Notes under the pieces: model-generated
Told to the model about the DNA's origin: nothing
Seen by the model: the letters and a program-made list of their open reading frames with translations, nothing else
Database searches by the model: none
Assembly: GCF_050874005.1 (NCBI RefSeq)
Contig: NZ_JBNMJV010000042.1
Location: 1-19,073, forward strand
Direction of reading: 5' to 3'
Length of the DNA: 19,073 nt
Source: Huintestinicola sp050874005
Lineage (GTDB): Bacteria > Bacillota > Clostridia > Oscillospirales > Ruminococcaceae
Program-made: the position numbers and the translations under genes
Shown here: positions 1-7,461 of the stretch, piece by piece
Layout of the letters: every line of letters starts with the position of its first letter
How positions within the stretch are numbered: position 1 is the stretch's first letter

Positions 1-10
1 AGATGGTCGC

Positions 11-138
11 AATCCGATATATAGGTGTGCGGGCCCTGTGCAACAAAACACCGTGAACCATGTCAGGCGGGGAACCGAGCAGCATTAAGCGGTACGTTTC
101 GTGTGCCGCAGCAAGCCTGCACACCTATGTATCGGATT
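11..138 (+). ncRNA. ffs: Bacterial small signal recognition particle RNA (4.5S-like)
   Basis: RNA scaffold of the signal recognition particle; it binds Ffh and targets nascent membrane and secreted proteins to the Sec translocon. The distal SRP hairpin is visible around 51-92: GTGAACC, then CAGG, a GGAA tetraloop at 71-74 closed by CGG/CCG, then AGCAGC and the ATTAAG stretch. The ends pair over about 20 bp (11-30 with 119-138, one G-T pair), which fixes the limits. T-rich sequence follows at 137-148 and may serve in termination. The position just upstream of a dnaX-ebfC-recR block matches the conserved arrangement in Firmicutes. The promoter lies outside the window. Exact mature ends are uncertain by a few bases. 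Confidence 0.93.
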
Positions 139-166
139 TTTGCTTTTTAGGAGTTGTAGTTTTTAA

Positions 167-1069
167 GTGAAAAAAACTTTCTTGTCCCGTCTATGGGGCG
201 TTTTGGAAAAGTCCGCTCCCGCAGGGCTGCTTGCCGTATGGCTGCTCTCCGCACTGCTTATGGCTTCGGGCTTTTCGGATAACAATGCAGATCATATTAC
301 CACAGGCGCTGTGATGATACTCACTTCGGTTATCGTTCAGGTGATCATTGCCATTTTAAAGTTTTTCCCCGGCATAAATTCGGACTTTGTTTCCGATTAC
401 GACAGGGAGGTAATCGGAAAAGCATTTGCTTCGGGAGAGAAAAAGCGACTGTTTTATCAGTGCTTTGAGCTTTTCCGCAATGACGAGAACGAGGACGCTT
501 TAGAGTATTTCAGAGAGCTTTGCAGCAAAAACCTTACCGACAGAGAACAGGGAGTACTGGCGTTTTATACGGCGATATGCTATAACCGCCTTGGCTTTTC
601 CACCAATGCCGCTCATCAGGCGGTAATTGCGGCGGACAAGGGCATTCAGACTGCCGAGTCCCTGCTTATGGCTGCCCGCAGCTTTAATATGTCCGCAAGC
701 TATTCTTCGGCGGCGGAGGTCTATGAAAGGCTCCTGCCCATTGCCGAGGAACGGGGCATATTTCCATTTTTATACAACGAGATCGGCAAAATGTACCTCT
801 CCGCCAACGACCCCGTTCACAGCAGAGAAGCCTTTGACAAAGCCGTGGAATACGGTCTCGACCCCGTTACGGCTCACGGCGGACTTGCTCTTGTAAGTCT
901 CCTTGAGGGCAAGGAGGACGAAGCCTGCGAGAGATACCGCCTTGCCCTTATCGCAAGGATAAACGATACCGAAGGCTACAAGGATTACTGCGCCCAGATA
1001 TGCGCCGCCAACGGCTACCCCGAAAACTTTTTTGAGGAGCATCTTAAAGCAAAGTATCACAGGGCATAA
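167..1069 (+). CDS. Membrane-anchored TPR-type protein, function unknown
   Basis: A 300-residue protein not recognisable as a named family. The N-terminus has two hydrophobic segments (about 17-36 and 46-67) separated by a short polar stretch, so a hairpin membrane anchor is likely. Residues about 95-285 form helical pairs with the spacing and small/aromatic pattern of tetratricopeptide repeats (for example around 129-150, 179-195 and 220-245), suggesting a cytoplasmic protein-interaction scaffold. The start is GTG at 167, with AGGAG at 149-153, a slightly long 13-nt spacing. It lies between the SRP RNA and dnaX, 35 bp before dnaX, so co-transcription with dnaX is plausible. A role beside SRP or the DNA polymerase clamp loader is only suggested by position. 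The membrane and TPR calls are solid; no function is assigned. Confidence 0.8.
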   Translation: MKKTFLSRLWGVLEKSAPAGLLAVWLLSALLMASGFSDNNADHITTGAVMILTSVIVQVIIAILKFFPGINSDFVSDYDREVIGKAFASGEKKRLFYQCFELFRNDENEDALEYFRELCSKNLTDREQGVLAFYTAICYNRLGFSTNAAHQAVIAADKGIQTAESLLMAARSFNMSASYSSAAEVYERLLPIAEERGIFPFLYNEIGKMYLSANDPVHSREAFDKAVEYGLDPVTAHGGLALVSLLEGKEDEACERYRLALIARINDTEGYKDYCAQICAANGYPENFFEEHLKAKYHRA

Positions 1070-1104
1070 GCTATCCCATAACTTCCGCAGAAAGGAGGAG
1101 CTTA

Positions 1105-2727
1105 ATGTATCAGGCGCTTTACCGGAAATACCGCCCCACCACCTTTGACGACGTTATTTCCCAGCCTCATATCACCACTACCCTGAAAAATCAGATAATA
1201 AACGGCAAGACCGCTCACGCCTATCTGTTCACAGGCTCAAGAGGAACGGGCAAGACCACCTGTGCGAGAATATTCGCCAAGGCTTTAAACTGCGAAAACC
1301 CCGTTAACGGCAGTCCCTGCGGAAAATGCGATATATGCCGTGACGCCGATAATTTTGCTCTTTCCGATATAATCGAGATAGACGCCGCTTCAAACGGCTC
1401 GGTAAACGACGCAAGAGAGCTTCGTGAAGCCGCCGAGTACACCCCCGAGCGGTGCAGATACAAGGTTTACATCATTGACGAGGTGCATATGCTCTCAAAG
1501 GACGCATTCAACGCCCTTCTGAAGCTTATCGAGGAGCCTCCCCCACATATAAAATTCATTATGGCGACCACCGAGCTTCATAAGGTGCTGCCCACCATTC
1601 TTTCCCGCTGTCAGCGTTTTGACTTTATGCGGATAAAGACGGAGGACATCGCCGCAAGGCTCAAATTCGTGGCGCAGAACGAGAACATCACCCTTACAGA
1701 CGACGGAGCCGAGCTTATCGCAAAGGCTGCAGACGGCGGTATGCGAGACGCTCTTTCCATACTTGACAGATGTATCGCATTTTCCGAGAACGTCACCGCC
1801 GAGGTGGTTTCCGAAGCTGCGGGAATTGCAGGCAGAGAACAGCTTTTCGCTCTTGCGGAAGCTATTGCCGACAGAGACCCTGCCAAGGCTCTTGACATTA
1901 TTTCCGCACTTTACGACAGCTCAAAGGATATGCAGAGGCTCTGCGAAGAGCTGGCGGCGCAGTTTCGCAATGTGATGATAGCAATTTCGGCTCCCGACCG
2001 CACAAACATTATCGTTTGCCTGCCCTCGGAGCTTGAGACCATAAAAAGGATAGCTTCAAAGCTTACTTTGGAGCAGGTGCTGGGCTTTCTTGACGCTCTT
2101 TCCGCCTGCGCCGAGCGTATGGGCAGGTCCCTTGCAAAGCGCATTGATATGGAAATGTGCGTTATCAGAATGTGCAGCGGCACGGCTCAGAGCAAAACGG
2201 CATCAAACAGCGGTGAGATCGCCGCTCTGAACGCCAAGATCACCGAGCTTGAAAGAAAGCTTGCAAGCGGTGTTCCTGTGGCGAAAGAACCGCAGAGAAG
2301 CAATGTGCCTCCACGGAGAGAGCCTGTCAAGGATATTTCCGCAGCGCCCGAGGGTGCGGAGTTTGTTTATATCGACAAATGGTTTGATGTTATCGAGCGT
2401 ATGAAGACACTTTGTCCTGCGCTGGCTCCCCCCCTTGTTAATTCCTACGGCTACAGTATGGGCGGAAAGCTTGTCATAAACAGCAGGGAAAACCTTATCA
2501 AGGTGCTCCTTAAATCCTCCGAAAACAAGGCAAAGATACTCGAGGCTGTTAAGGACATTACGGGAGTTACCCTTTCTACTGTTCTCACAGGCTACAGAGC
2601 AAGCCTTGACAGGTCGGGAGACAAGCAGCCTGAAGCTGACATCAAACCCGAAGCCGCTCCCGCACAGAAGCTTGATACGCTTCTTAAAAAGGCGGAGAAC
2701 AGCGGCATTCCCGTCGACACGGTCTAA
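1105..2727 (+). CDS. dnaX: DNA polymerase III subunit gamma/tau
   Basis: Clamp-loader ATPase subunit that loads the beta sliding clamp and couples the polymerases at the replication fork. The 540-residue product opens with the family signature ALYRKYRP. It has a Walker A GSRGTGKT at 44-51, four zinc-binding cysteines (C63, C72, C75, C78), a Walker B IIDEVHM at 123-129, and the LSRCQRF arginine-finger segment near 172-178. Residues about 225-370 are the helical collar domain; a Pro/Glu-rich linker near 395-415 leads to a C-terminal tau-like domain (about 420-500). AAAGGAGG ends 7 nt before the ATG. The length is typical of Clostridia tau. I saw no obvious slippery heptamer for a shorter gamma form. 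It is followed by ebfC and recR, the conserved order. Confidence 0.97.
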   Translation: MYQALYRKYRPTTFDDVISQPHITTTLKNQIINGKTAHAYLFTGSRGTGKTTCARIFAKALNCENPVNGSPCGKCDICRDADNFALSDIIEIDAASNGSVNDARELREAAEYTPERCRYKVYIIDEVHMLSKDAFNALLKLIEEPPPHIKFIMATTELHKVLPTILSRCQRFDFMRIKTEDIAARLKFVAQNENITLTDDGAELIAKAADGGMRDALSILDRCIAFSENVTAEVVSEAAGIAGREQLFALAEAIADRDPAKALDIISALYDSSKDMQRLCEELAAQFRNVMIAISAPDRTNIIVCLPSELETIKRIASKLTLEQVLGFLDALSACAERMGRSLAKRIDMEMCVIRMCSGTAQSKTASNSGEIAALNAKITELERKLASGVPVAKEPQRSNVPPRREPVKDISAAPEGAEFVYIDKWFDVIERMKTLCPALAPPLVNSYGYSMGGKLVINSRENLIKVLLKSSENKAKILEAVKDITGVTLSTVLTGYRASLDRSGDKQPEADIKPEAAPAQKLDTLLKKAENSGIPVDTV

Positions 2728-2733
2728 GCTTTT

Positions 2734-2770
2734 AACGGAAGCTGGAAAATACTTTACAGCGTTTTCCGTT
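2734..2770 (+). terminator. Imperfect hairpin between dnaX and ebfC
   Basis: AACGGAA-GCTG (2734-2744) pairs with CAGC (2757-2760) and TTCCGTT (2764-2770), with a 3-nt bulge. An AT-rich stretch without a clean T-run follows, so it may attenuate transcription or stabilise the upstream mRNA rather than act as a full terminator. Confidence 0.4.
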
Positions 2771-2813
2771 TAATAAATTAAATGAAAATAAAAATTCAAA
2801 GGAGATTTCTATT

Positions 2814-3161
2814 ATGAAAGCAAGATTACCACAGGGTATGGCAGGCGGCGCTCAGAATATGCAGAATATGATCCGTCAGGCTCAGAAAATGCAGGAGCAG
2901 ATCACCAATGTTCAGGAGGAGATCGAGAACGAGACCTTTACCGCTACCACAGGCGGCGGCGTTGTTGAGATCACTATGAACGGCAGAAAGCAGGTACAGA
3001 GCCTTACCATCAAGCCCGAGGTCGTTGACAAGGACGATGTTGAGACCCTTCAGGATCTTATCATCAGCGCCGTAAACGAGTGCGTAAAGCAGATCGAAGA
3101 GACTTCTGAGACCAAGATGGGCGCTGTAACAGGCGGAGTTTCCTTCCCCGGTCTTTTCTGA
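2814..3161 (+). CDS. ebfC: Nucleoid-associated protein, YbaB/EbfC family
   Basis: Small dimeric DNA-binding protein that coats the nucleoid; the E. coli and Borrelia homologues are encoded next to dnaX and recR. The 115-residue product has the family layout: a Gly/Met/Gln-rich N-terminus (QNMQNMIRQAQKMQEQ, about 15-30), a long helix, the central TGGGVVEITMNGRKQVQSLTI sheet (about 46-66), an acidic DDVETLQDLI helix, and a Met/Gly-rich tail ending GGVSFPGLF. The ATG at 2814 follows AAAGGAG (2798-2804) with 9-nt spacing. The length is close to the usual 100-115 residues. It is followed directly by a terminator-like hairpin before recR. Confidence 0.95.
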   Translation: MKARLPQGMAGGAQNMQNMIRQAQKMQEQITNVQEEIENETFTATTGGGVVEITMNGRKQVQSLTIKPEVVDKDDVETLQDLIISAVNECVKQIEETSETKMGAVTGGVSFPGLF

Positions 3162-3184
3162 TAACAAGCTTATAAAAAAACAAA

Positions 3185-3217
3185 CGGCGGCATTGGCAGT
3201 TATGCCGCCGGATTTTT
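3185..3217 (+). terminator. Rho-independent terminator between ebfC and recR
   Basis: CGGCGGCAT (3185-3193) and ATGCCGCCG (3202-3210) form a perfect 9-bp GC-rich stem with an 8-nt loop, followed by GATTTTT. It lies only 22 bp before the proposed recR start, so recR expression would need read-through or its own promoter. No good promoter was seen after ebfC. Confidence 0.8.
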
Positions 3218-3238
3218 CACTTGAAAGGTATGATAATC

Positions 3239-3841
3239 GTGGCAAACAGCACCGCTCTCCCCCTCGTTTTACTTGCAGAGCAATTCGCAAAGCTCCCGGG
3301 CATTGGTATGAAAACAGCTCAGAGACTGGCATATTTTGTTATGGGAATGAGCGACGAGGAAGCAAAAGAGTTTGCCGACGCTATCATCAACGCCCATTCT
3401 ACGGTAAAGGAGTGCAGCATCTGCTGCAACCTTACCGACAGCGGCGTGTGCCCCATATGCTCCGACGACCTGCGTGACGCTTCCGTTATCTGCGTGGTGG
3501 AGACACCAAAGGATATCGCCGCTTTCGAGCGCACAAACGAGTACAAGGGCGTTTACCACGTGCTCCACGGGCTTATCTCCCCTCTTGACGGGGTAACTCC
3601 CGAGCAGATAAGGGTAAAAGAGCTTCTTGACAGGATAAAAAAGGGCGGCGTGAACGAAGTCATTATGGCGACAAACCCCACCGTTGAAGGCGAGGCTACC
3701 GCTATGTACATCTCAAAGCTTTTAAAGCCTTTGGGCGTTAAGGTAACACGTCTGGCATTCGGTCTGCCCATAGGCGGCACTCTGGAGTTTGCAGACGAGG
3801 TGACTTTATTCAAAGCATTGGAAAATCGCAGCGAAATATAG
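3239..3841 (+). CDS. recR: Recombination mediator protein RecR
   Basis: RecR acts with RecF/RecO to load RecA on SSB-coated single-stranded DNA gaps. With the GTG start at 3239 the protein has 200 residues, the family norm, beginning MANSTALPLVLLAEQFAKLPGIG. Visible parts: helix-hairpin-helix LPGIGMKTAQRLA (about 18-31), zinc-finger cysteines C59, C62, C71 and C74, a Toprim domain starting VICVVETPKDIAAFE (about 83-98), and the Walker-B-like C-terminal region ending in DEVTLFKALENR. In-frame alternatives are TTG 3221 and ATG 3230, but the GAAAGG at 3223-3228 sits 10 nt before the GTG and overlaps or crowds the others, so GTG is preferred. Function is certain; the start is likely. Confidence 0.95.
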   Translation: MANSTALPLVLLAEQFAKLPGIGMKTAQRLAYFVMGMSDEEAKEFADAIINAHSTVKECSICCNLTDSGVCPICSDDLRDASVICVVETPKDIAAFERTNEYKGVYHVLHGLISPLDGVTPEQIRVKELLDRIKKGGVNEVIMATNPTVEGEATAMYISKLLKPLGVKVTRLAFGLPIGGTLEFADEVTLFKALENRSEI

Positions 3842-3901
3842 CAGATATGGCTAAAATAGTGAGATATTTTTGTACATATATACAAAGTTATCGTACAGCT
3901 A

Positions 3902-3930
3902 TTGATTTTTCTGTGAGAATGTGGTATGAT
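3902..3930 (+). promoter_or_regulatory. Sigma-A promoter for the tRNA-Gln pair
   Basis: TTGATT (3902-3907), a 17-bp spacer and TATGAT (3925-3930) preceded by the extended -10 dinucleotide TG. Transcription would start near 3937, about 47 nt before the first tRNA. Confidence 0.8.
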
Positions 3931-3983
3931 ATTAAAGTCGTCGAGGGACGTTACCGATAAGCTTGAAGCCCTTATGCCGTTAC

Positions 3984-4058
3984 TGGGATATAGCCAAGCG
4001 GTAAGGCAACGGACTTTGACTCCGTCATTCGTGGGTTCAAATCCCGCTATCCCAACCA
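3984..4058 (+). tRNA. tRNA-Gln (anticodon TTG)
   Basis: Full cloverleaf by eye: acceptor stem TGGGATA (3984-3990) with TATCCCA (4048-4054), discriminator A and an encoded CCA at 4056-4058. The anticodon stem ACGGA/TCCGT encloses the loop CTTTGAC, giving anticodon TTG. The T-loop GTTCAAATC is canonical. The U-A first acceptor pair is typical of glutamine tRNAs. It decodes CAA (and CAG by wobble). Confidence 0.96.
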
Positions 4059-4063
4059 AATAC

Positions 4064-4139
4064 TGGGGTGTAGCCAAGCGGTAAGGCACTTGACTCTGAC
4101 TCAAGCATCTCCGGGGTTCGAATCCCTGCACCCCAACCA
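4064..4139 (+). tRNA. tRNA-Gln (anticodon CTG)
   Basis: Acceptor stem TGGGGTG (4064-4070) pairs perfectly with CACCCCA (4129-4135); discriminator A and encoded CCA at 4137-4139. Anticodon stem CTTGA/TCAAG encloses the loop CTCTGAC, giving anticodon CTG for CAG codons. Only 5 nt separate it from the TTG isoacceptor, and the D-arm is the same, so the two probably come from a duplication and are processed from one transcript. Confidence 0.96.
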
Positions 4140-4140
4140 A

Positions 4141-4170
4141 AAGGCAGTCGATCTTATCGGCTGCTTTTTT
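4141..4170 (+). terminator. Terminator of the tRNA-Gln transcript
   Basis: GCAGTCGAT (4144-4152) pairs with ATCGGCTGC (4156-4164, one G-T pair) over a 3-nt loop, followed by six T (4165-4170). It begins right after the second tRNA. Confidence 0.88.
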
Positions 4171-4200
4171 ATTTATTCCCCCACAAATACAAATTTGCAA

Positions 4201-4232
4201 AAAAAACGACCGCTTTAAAGCAGTCGTTTTTT
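4201..4232 (-). terminator. Terminator of the membrane-anchored beta protein gene (symmetrical)
   Basis: A6-CGAC (4201-4210) and GTCG-T6 (4223-4232) flank a CTTTAAAG core, giving an A-stem-T hairpin that can terminate on both strands. It lies 16 bp past the stop codon of the minus-strand gene at 4248 and can also back up the tRNA terminator. Confidence 0.82.
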
Positions 4233-4247
4233 ATATACATATTGATC

Positions 4248-4973
4248 TTATCTGTACTTTCTCAGAGTCTTTATTACGAAATATGCCACGCCCGCAATTA
4301 CTGCAAGGATAACAAGAATGAACAAAATAGTGGTGATAACGGAAACAAATCCGCTTGGTCCCTGATAAAGGGAATTGTCGATATCGCCCACGTTGGCAAT
4401 GGTCTTGCCGTAATTGTCCACAATGGTGATGTCATCGAACATTCCAAGCTCTCCCTCAAAGTCCTGGATTATGGGGAAGGAAACACCCACCTTGGTATTC
4501 TGGGAATTTGCGGGAATGGTTATGGAAGCAACTCTGTAGCTGCCTGCGTTTGTTGTAAGGAAGTTCACAGACTGCCAGCCTGCTCCGTCGGTGAATATTT
4601 CAAACTGACCCGTAGCCTTTGCAGCCTTGGCAGAAGCGTTGATGTAAATGTTAAAAGTATAACCGCCGAAGCTGTCGAGTCCGAAATCAGCGGAGTCAAG
4701 ATAAAATCCGCCGTAACGGTTGCTGAGATTGCCCTTGAAGCTTTCGCTGAGCTTTAACGCCTTACCCGAAAGTGCGTCCTTTTCCGTAAGCTCCATAGTA
4801 AGTCCTGCATCGGAAGCGTTTCCGAAGGTATGTATATACTCAAGTGACTTGTCGGTGTCAAAGGTAATGGTAGCTTCCCCCGGATTGTCGGTTTTTTCGG
4901 GCTCCGCATAAACGGCGGTGCTCATTGTAAATGCTGCGGCAGCTGCCAGCAGGACAGATAATAATTTTTTCAT
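4248..4973 (-). CDS. Secreted, C-terminally membrane-anchored beta-rich protein (possible carbohydrate-binding domain)
   Basis: A 241-residue protein beginning MKKLLSVLLAAAAAF, a Sec signal peptide with likely cleavage after VYA (about residue 23). The mature part (about 24-205) alternates short hydrophobic strands with Gly, Asn, Tyr and Trp: GGFYLDSADFGLDSFGGYTFNIYINAS near the middle, then GWQSVNFLT. This pattern suits a jelly-roll domain like those of carbohydrate-binding modules, but no family was recognised. Residues about 212-234 form one transmembrane helix followed by a positive tail (KTLRKYR), so the domain would be displayed outside the cell. The ATG at 4973 was chosen over in-frame starts at 5012 and 5039 because it places the signal peptide at the N-terminus; its ribosome binding site (AAAGATGGG) is weak. 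Single-gene unit with its own promoter and terminator. Confidence 0.82.
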   Translation of the reverse strand: MKKLLSVLLAAAAAFTMSTAVYAEPEKTDNPGEATITFDTDKSLEYIHTFGNASDAGLTMELTEKDALSGKALKLSESFKGNLSNRYGGFYLDSADFGLDSFGGYTFNIYINASAKAAKATGQFEIFTDGAGWQSVNFLTTNAGSYRVASITIPANSQNTKVGVSFPIIQDFEGELGMFDDITIVDNYGKTIANVGDIDNSLYQGPSGFVSVITTILFILVILAVIAGVAYFVIKTLRKYR

Positions 4974-5047
4974 TAGCGACCCATCTTTCTCTCTGTTTTT
5001 CTTTTCTCTCATAGCGACACAGTCCGATACTGCAATCACACACTATA

Positions 5048-5076
5048 ATTTTATTACAAATCCCCCGATTTGTCAA
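5048..5076 (-). promoter_or_regulatory. Sigma-A promoter for the membrane-anchored beta protein
   Basis: On the minus strand TTGACA (5076-5071), 17-bp spacer, TAAAAT (5053-5048). The resulting leader is about 65 nt. A second ATTGACAAAT copy lies upstream (around 5095-5104) without a good -10. Confidence 0.75.
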
Positions 5077-5152
5077 TAGTAATGAACATTTTTAATTTGT
5101 CAATTTTTTATCACATATTTTAGTATATTCTACAAATGCATCTTCATATTTC

Positions 5153-5253
5153 AAAAAAGGCGGGGAACTTATACCAAACACCACCGGAATTATGGAGAAG
5201 AAAACGAGAGATCACCATAATCCAATATGTGTTCAGTATAAGATCTCCCCGCC
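5153..5253 (-). terminator. Very long nested hairpin plus U-tract after the EF-G paralogue
   Basis: Four nested stems lie in register: 5159-5166 with 5246-5253 (GGCGGGGA/TCCCCGCC), 5168-5174 with 5236-5242 (CTTATAC/GTATAAG), 5177-5181 with 5229-5233 (AACAC/GTGTT), and 5186-5195 with 5215-5223 (GG-ATTATGG/CCATAATCC, one bulge), around a 19-nt loop. On the minus strand the structure begins about 10 nt after the stop codon and is followed by six U (5158-5153), so it can act as the terminator. At about 95 nt it is far longer than an ordinary terminator and may be a mobile palindrome or a structured 3' RNA. Confidence 0.75.
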
Positions 5254-5263
5254 GAGCTATTTG

Positions 5264-7342
5264 TTATTCAGCGCTGTTCAGCGAAAGGATAACGTCTGAA
5301 ACAAGGTTTGCGGGAAGCTGCTCATAGCGGACAAATTCAAACTCAAAGCTGCCTCTGCCTCTTGTTATCTGACGAAGCTGCATTGTAAAGGTCTGCATCT
5401 CTCTTTCGGGGACTTCCGCAATTATCTCGGTCATACCCTTTTCCTCAGCAGGGTTCATTCCGAGAACTCTGCCTCTGCGCTTGTTCAGATCGCCCATAAC
5501 ATCGCCTGTATTATCGTTGGGGATAAGCGCCTTGAGAGTGCCTACAGGCTCGAGTATTGTGGGGTCTGCCTGCTTCATACCCTCCTTGAATGCGATGGAA
5601 GCAGCAGTCTTGAACGCCATTTCCGAGCTGTCAACGGGGTGATAGGAGCCGTCTACAAGGATAGCCTTTACGCCTGTTACGGGGCAGCCTGCCAGCACGC
5701 CCTTATTCATACAGTCTCTGAGTCCCTTTTCAACTGCGGGGAAGAAATTCTTGGGAACTGCTCCGCCGAATACCTTTTCTTCAAATACAAGCTCGTCTGA
5801 GAGGCAAGGCTCAAACTCGATCCATACGTGACCGTACTGACCGTGGCCGCCCGACTGCTTCTTGTGCTTGCCCTCTGCCTTTACCTTCTTGCGGATAGTC
5901 TCCCTGTATGCGATGCGGACGGGGGCAAGAGCAGCGTCAACACCGAATTTATTCTTGAGCTTTGCCGCAGCAACTTCAATATGCTGCTCGCCCAGACCTG
6001 CGATAACAAATTCGCCTGTGGAAGCGTCCTGTGTAAAGGACAGAGCGGGATCCTCCTCGCAGAGCCTTGCGAATGCGGAGCTTATCTTGCTTTCATCGCC
6101 CTGGGACTTAGCCTTGACAGCCATTTTGTAGCAGGGCTTGGGGAATACTATTTTGTCGAGAGAAACAGCCTTGCCCTCGCAGATGGTGTCATTGGTGGCA
6201 GCGCCTATCTTGACAGCCGCACAGATATCGCCTGCGCCAACGGAAGTGACCTCTGTCTGCTTCTTGCCGCAGAGGGTGTAGAGCTTGCCTATCTTCTCAG
6301 GCTCGCCTGTAGTGGCATTTATGTACTCGGTGTTAGCCTTCAGAACGCCGCTCATTACTCTTATGCAGGACATTTTGCCCACAAACTGGTCTGCAACGGT
6401 CTTGAATACGAATGCTCTGAGAGGAGCGTCGTCGGTGCAGACAATTTCCTCGATATCGTCGCCCGAGTATGCCACAGCAGGAGGACAATCCGCAGGAGAG
6501 GGCATAAGGAGGCATATTTCCTTGAGCAGCATATCAATGCAGCCCATTGTGATATCAGAGCAGCATACAACAGGAGTGATAAGGCCCTTGTTCATACCGT
6601 CGTGAAGGCCCTTTACAAGCTCCTTCTGAGTGAAAGCCTCGCCCTCGAAGAATTTTTCCATAAGCTCGTCGTCTGTCTCGGCAACAGCCTCGGAGAATGC
6701 GGCAACAAGGCCGTCCATACGGTAATCTATCTTCTCGGAAATTTCGGCGGTGGGCATTTCCGTCTCGCTGACATTTCCGTTTTCATCATATTTATAGCAC
6801 TTCATCTCAATGAGATTAACGTAGGAAACAACCTGTCTGTCCTTGATAACGGGAACGATAACGGGGCAGACTGTAGGACCGAAAACGGTTTTCAGGTCGG
6901 TGAGGACGTTATAGAAATTAGCGTCGGGATCGTCTACCTTTGTGATGACGAACATTGTAGCCTTGCCTGCCTTGCGTGCAGCCTTGTAAGCCTTTTCTGT
7001 GCCGACTTTTACGCCCGATTTGCCCGAAACGGTTATCATAACTGTGTCTGCGGCTCTTACAGCCTCAAGCATATCAGCCTCGAAGTCGAAAAGTCCCGGT
7101 GCGTCAAGGAGATTGAGCTTCAAGCCGTTATATTCAAAGGAAGCGATCGAAGCGCCCAGAGAAGCCTTGCGCTTTATTTCCTCGGGGTCGTAGTCGCATA
7201 CTGTGTTTCCGTCGGAGGTCTTTCCGAGACGGTCGGAAGCTCCTGCCTTATAGATAAGGGCTTCGGCAAGGGTGGTCTTACCCGAGCCGCTGTGTCCTGC
7301 AATTGCAATATTTCTGATATTCTCTGCACGGTAGTCGTTCAT
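5264..7342 (-). CDS. Elongation factor G-like GTPase (EF-G paralogue)
   Basis: A 692-residue translational GTPase with the EF-G domain order: G domain (about 8-270), domain II (about 300-390), domain III (about 400-475), domain IV with KHKKQSGGHGQYGHVW (about 500-515), and the C-terminal domain with GDLNKRRGRVLGM. G1 is GHSGSGKTT (16-24). The switch II motif is DAPGLFDF (80-87), where canonical EF-G has DTPGHxDF, so the catalytic histidine is replaced by Leu84. The base-recognition motif is TKVD (134-137) instead of NKxD, and a canonical SAL/SAF G5 motif is not evident. This fits the EF-G2 / EF-G-like group rather than the housekeeping translocase, whose str-operon neighbours are absent. ATG at 7342 with AGGAG 10 nt upstream. 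GTP binding is likely; efficient canonical translocation is doubtful, and the actual role is unknown. Confidence 0.93.
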   Translation of the reverse strand: MNDYRAENIRNIAIAGHSGSGKTTLAEALIYKAGASDRLGKTSDGNTVCDYDPEEIKRKASLGASIASFEYNGLKLNLLDAPGLFDFEADMLEAVRAADTVMITVSGKSGVKVGTEKAYKAARKAGKATMFVITKVDDPDANFYNVLTDLKTVFGPTVCPVIVPVIKDRQVVSYVNLIEMKCYKYDENGNVSETEMPTAEISEKIDYRMDGLVAAFSEAVAETDDELMEKFFEGEAFTQKELVKGLHDGMNKGLITPVVCCSDITMGCIDMLLKEICLLMPSPADCPPAVAYSGDDIEEIVCTDDAPLRAFVFKTVADQFVGKMSCIRVMSGVLKANTEYINATTGEPEKIGKLYTLCGKKQTEVTSVGAGDICAAVKIGAATNDTICEGKAVSLDKIVFPKPCYKMAVKAKSQGDESKISSAFARLCEEDPALSFTQDASTGEFVIAGLGEQHIEVAAAKLKNKFGVDAALAPVRIAYRETIRKKVKAEGKHKKQSGGHGQYGHVWIEFEPCLSDELVFEEKVFGGAVPKNFFPAVEKGLRDCMNKGVLAGCPVTGVKAILVDGSYHPVDSSEMAFKTAASIAFKEGMKQADPTILEPVGTLKALIPNDNTGDVMGDLNKRRGRVLGMNPAEEKGMTEIIAEVPEREMQTFTMQLRQITRGRGSFEFEFVRYEQLPANLVSDVILSLNSAE

Positions 7343-7432
7343 AATGTGTTCGCTCCTAACTTTAGTTTGTATATCGGCGGATAATGGTCTTTCTTGTCAA
7401 ATTACACAATCTGCCTTGCTGTTACAATATAT

Positions 7433-7461
7433 ATTATATATCATTTGTATAAGCAATGCAA
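7433..7461 (-). promoter_or_regulatory. Promoter for the EF-G-like gene
   Basis: Minus-strand TTGCAT (7461-7456), 17-bp spacer and a perfect TATAAT (7438-7433), giving a leader of about 85 nt. A closer TTGACA (7400-7395) lacks a well-spaced -10. Confidence 0.65.

Noticed and set aside
4046..4139. Phage or island attachment site at the tRNA-Gln 3' ends
   Set aside because: The similarity between the two tRNA 3' ends is explained by their being isoacceptors. No integrase or mobile gene is adjacent.
3553..4200. A 215-codon minus-strand open frame across recR and the tRNA-Gln genes
   Set aside because: It runs antisense through two perfect tRNAs and the recR end. Such frames, with motifs like GFEP from tRNA antisense, are a known annotation artefact.
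5828..7384. A 518-codon plus-strand open frame opposite the EF-G-like gene
   Set aside because: It is antisense to a clear EF-G homologue with all domains; the translation is rich in Cys, Leu and Ser and resembles no family. It reflects codon bias of the real gene.
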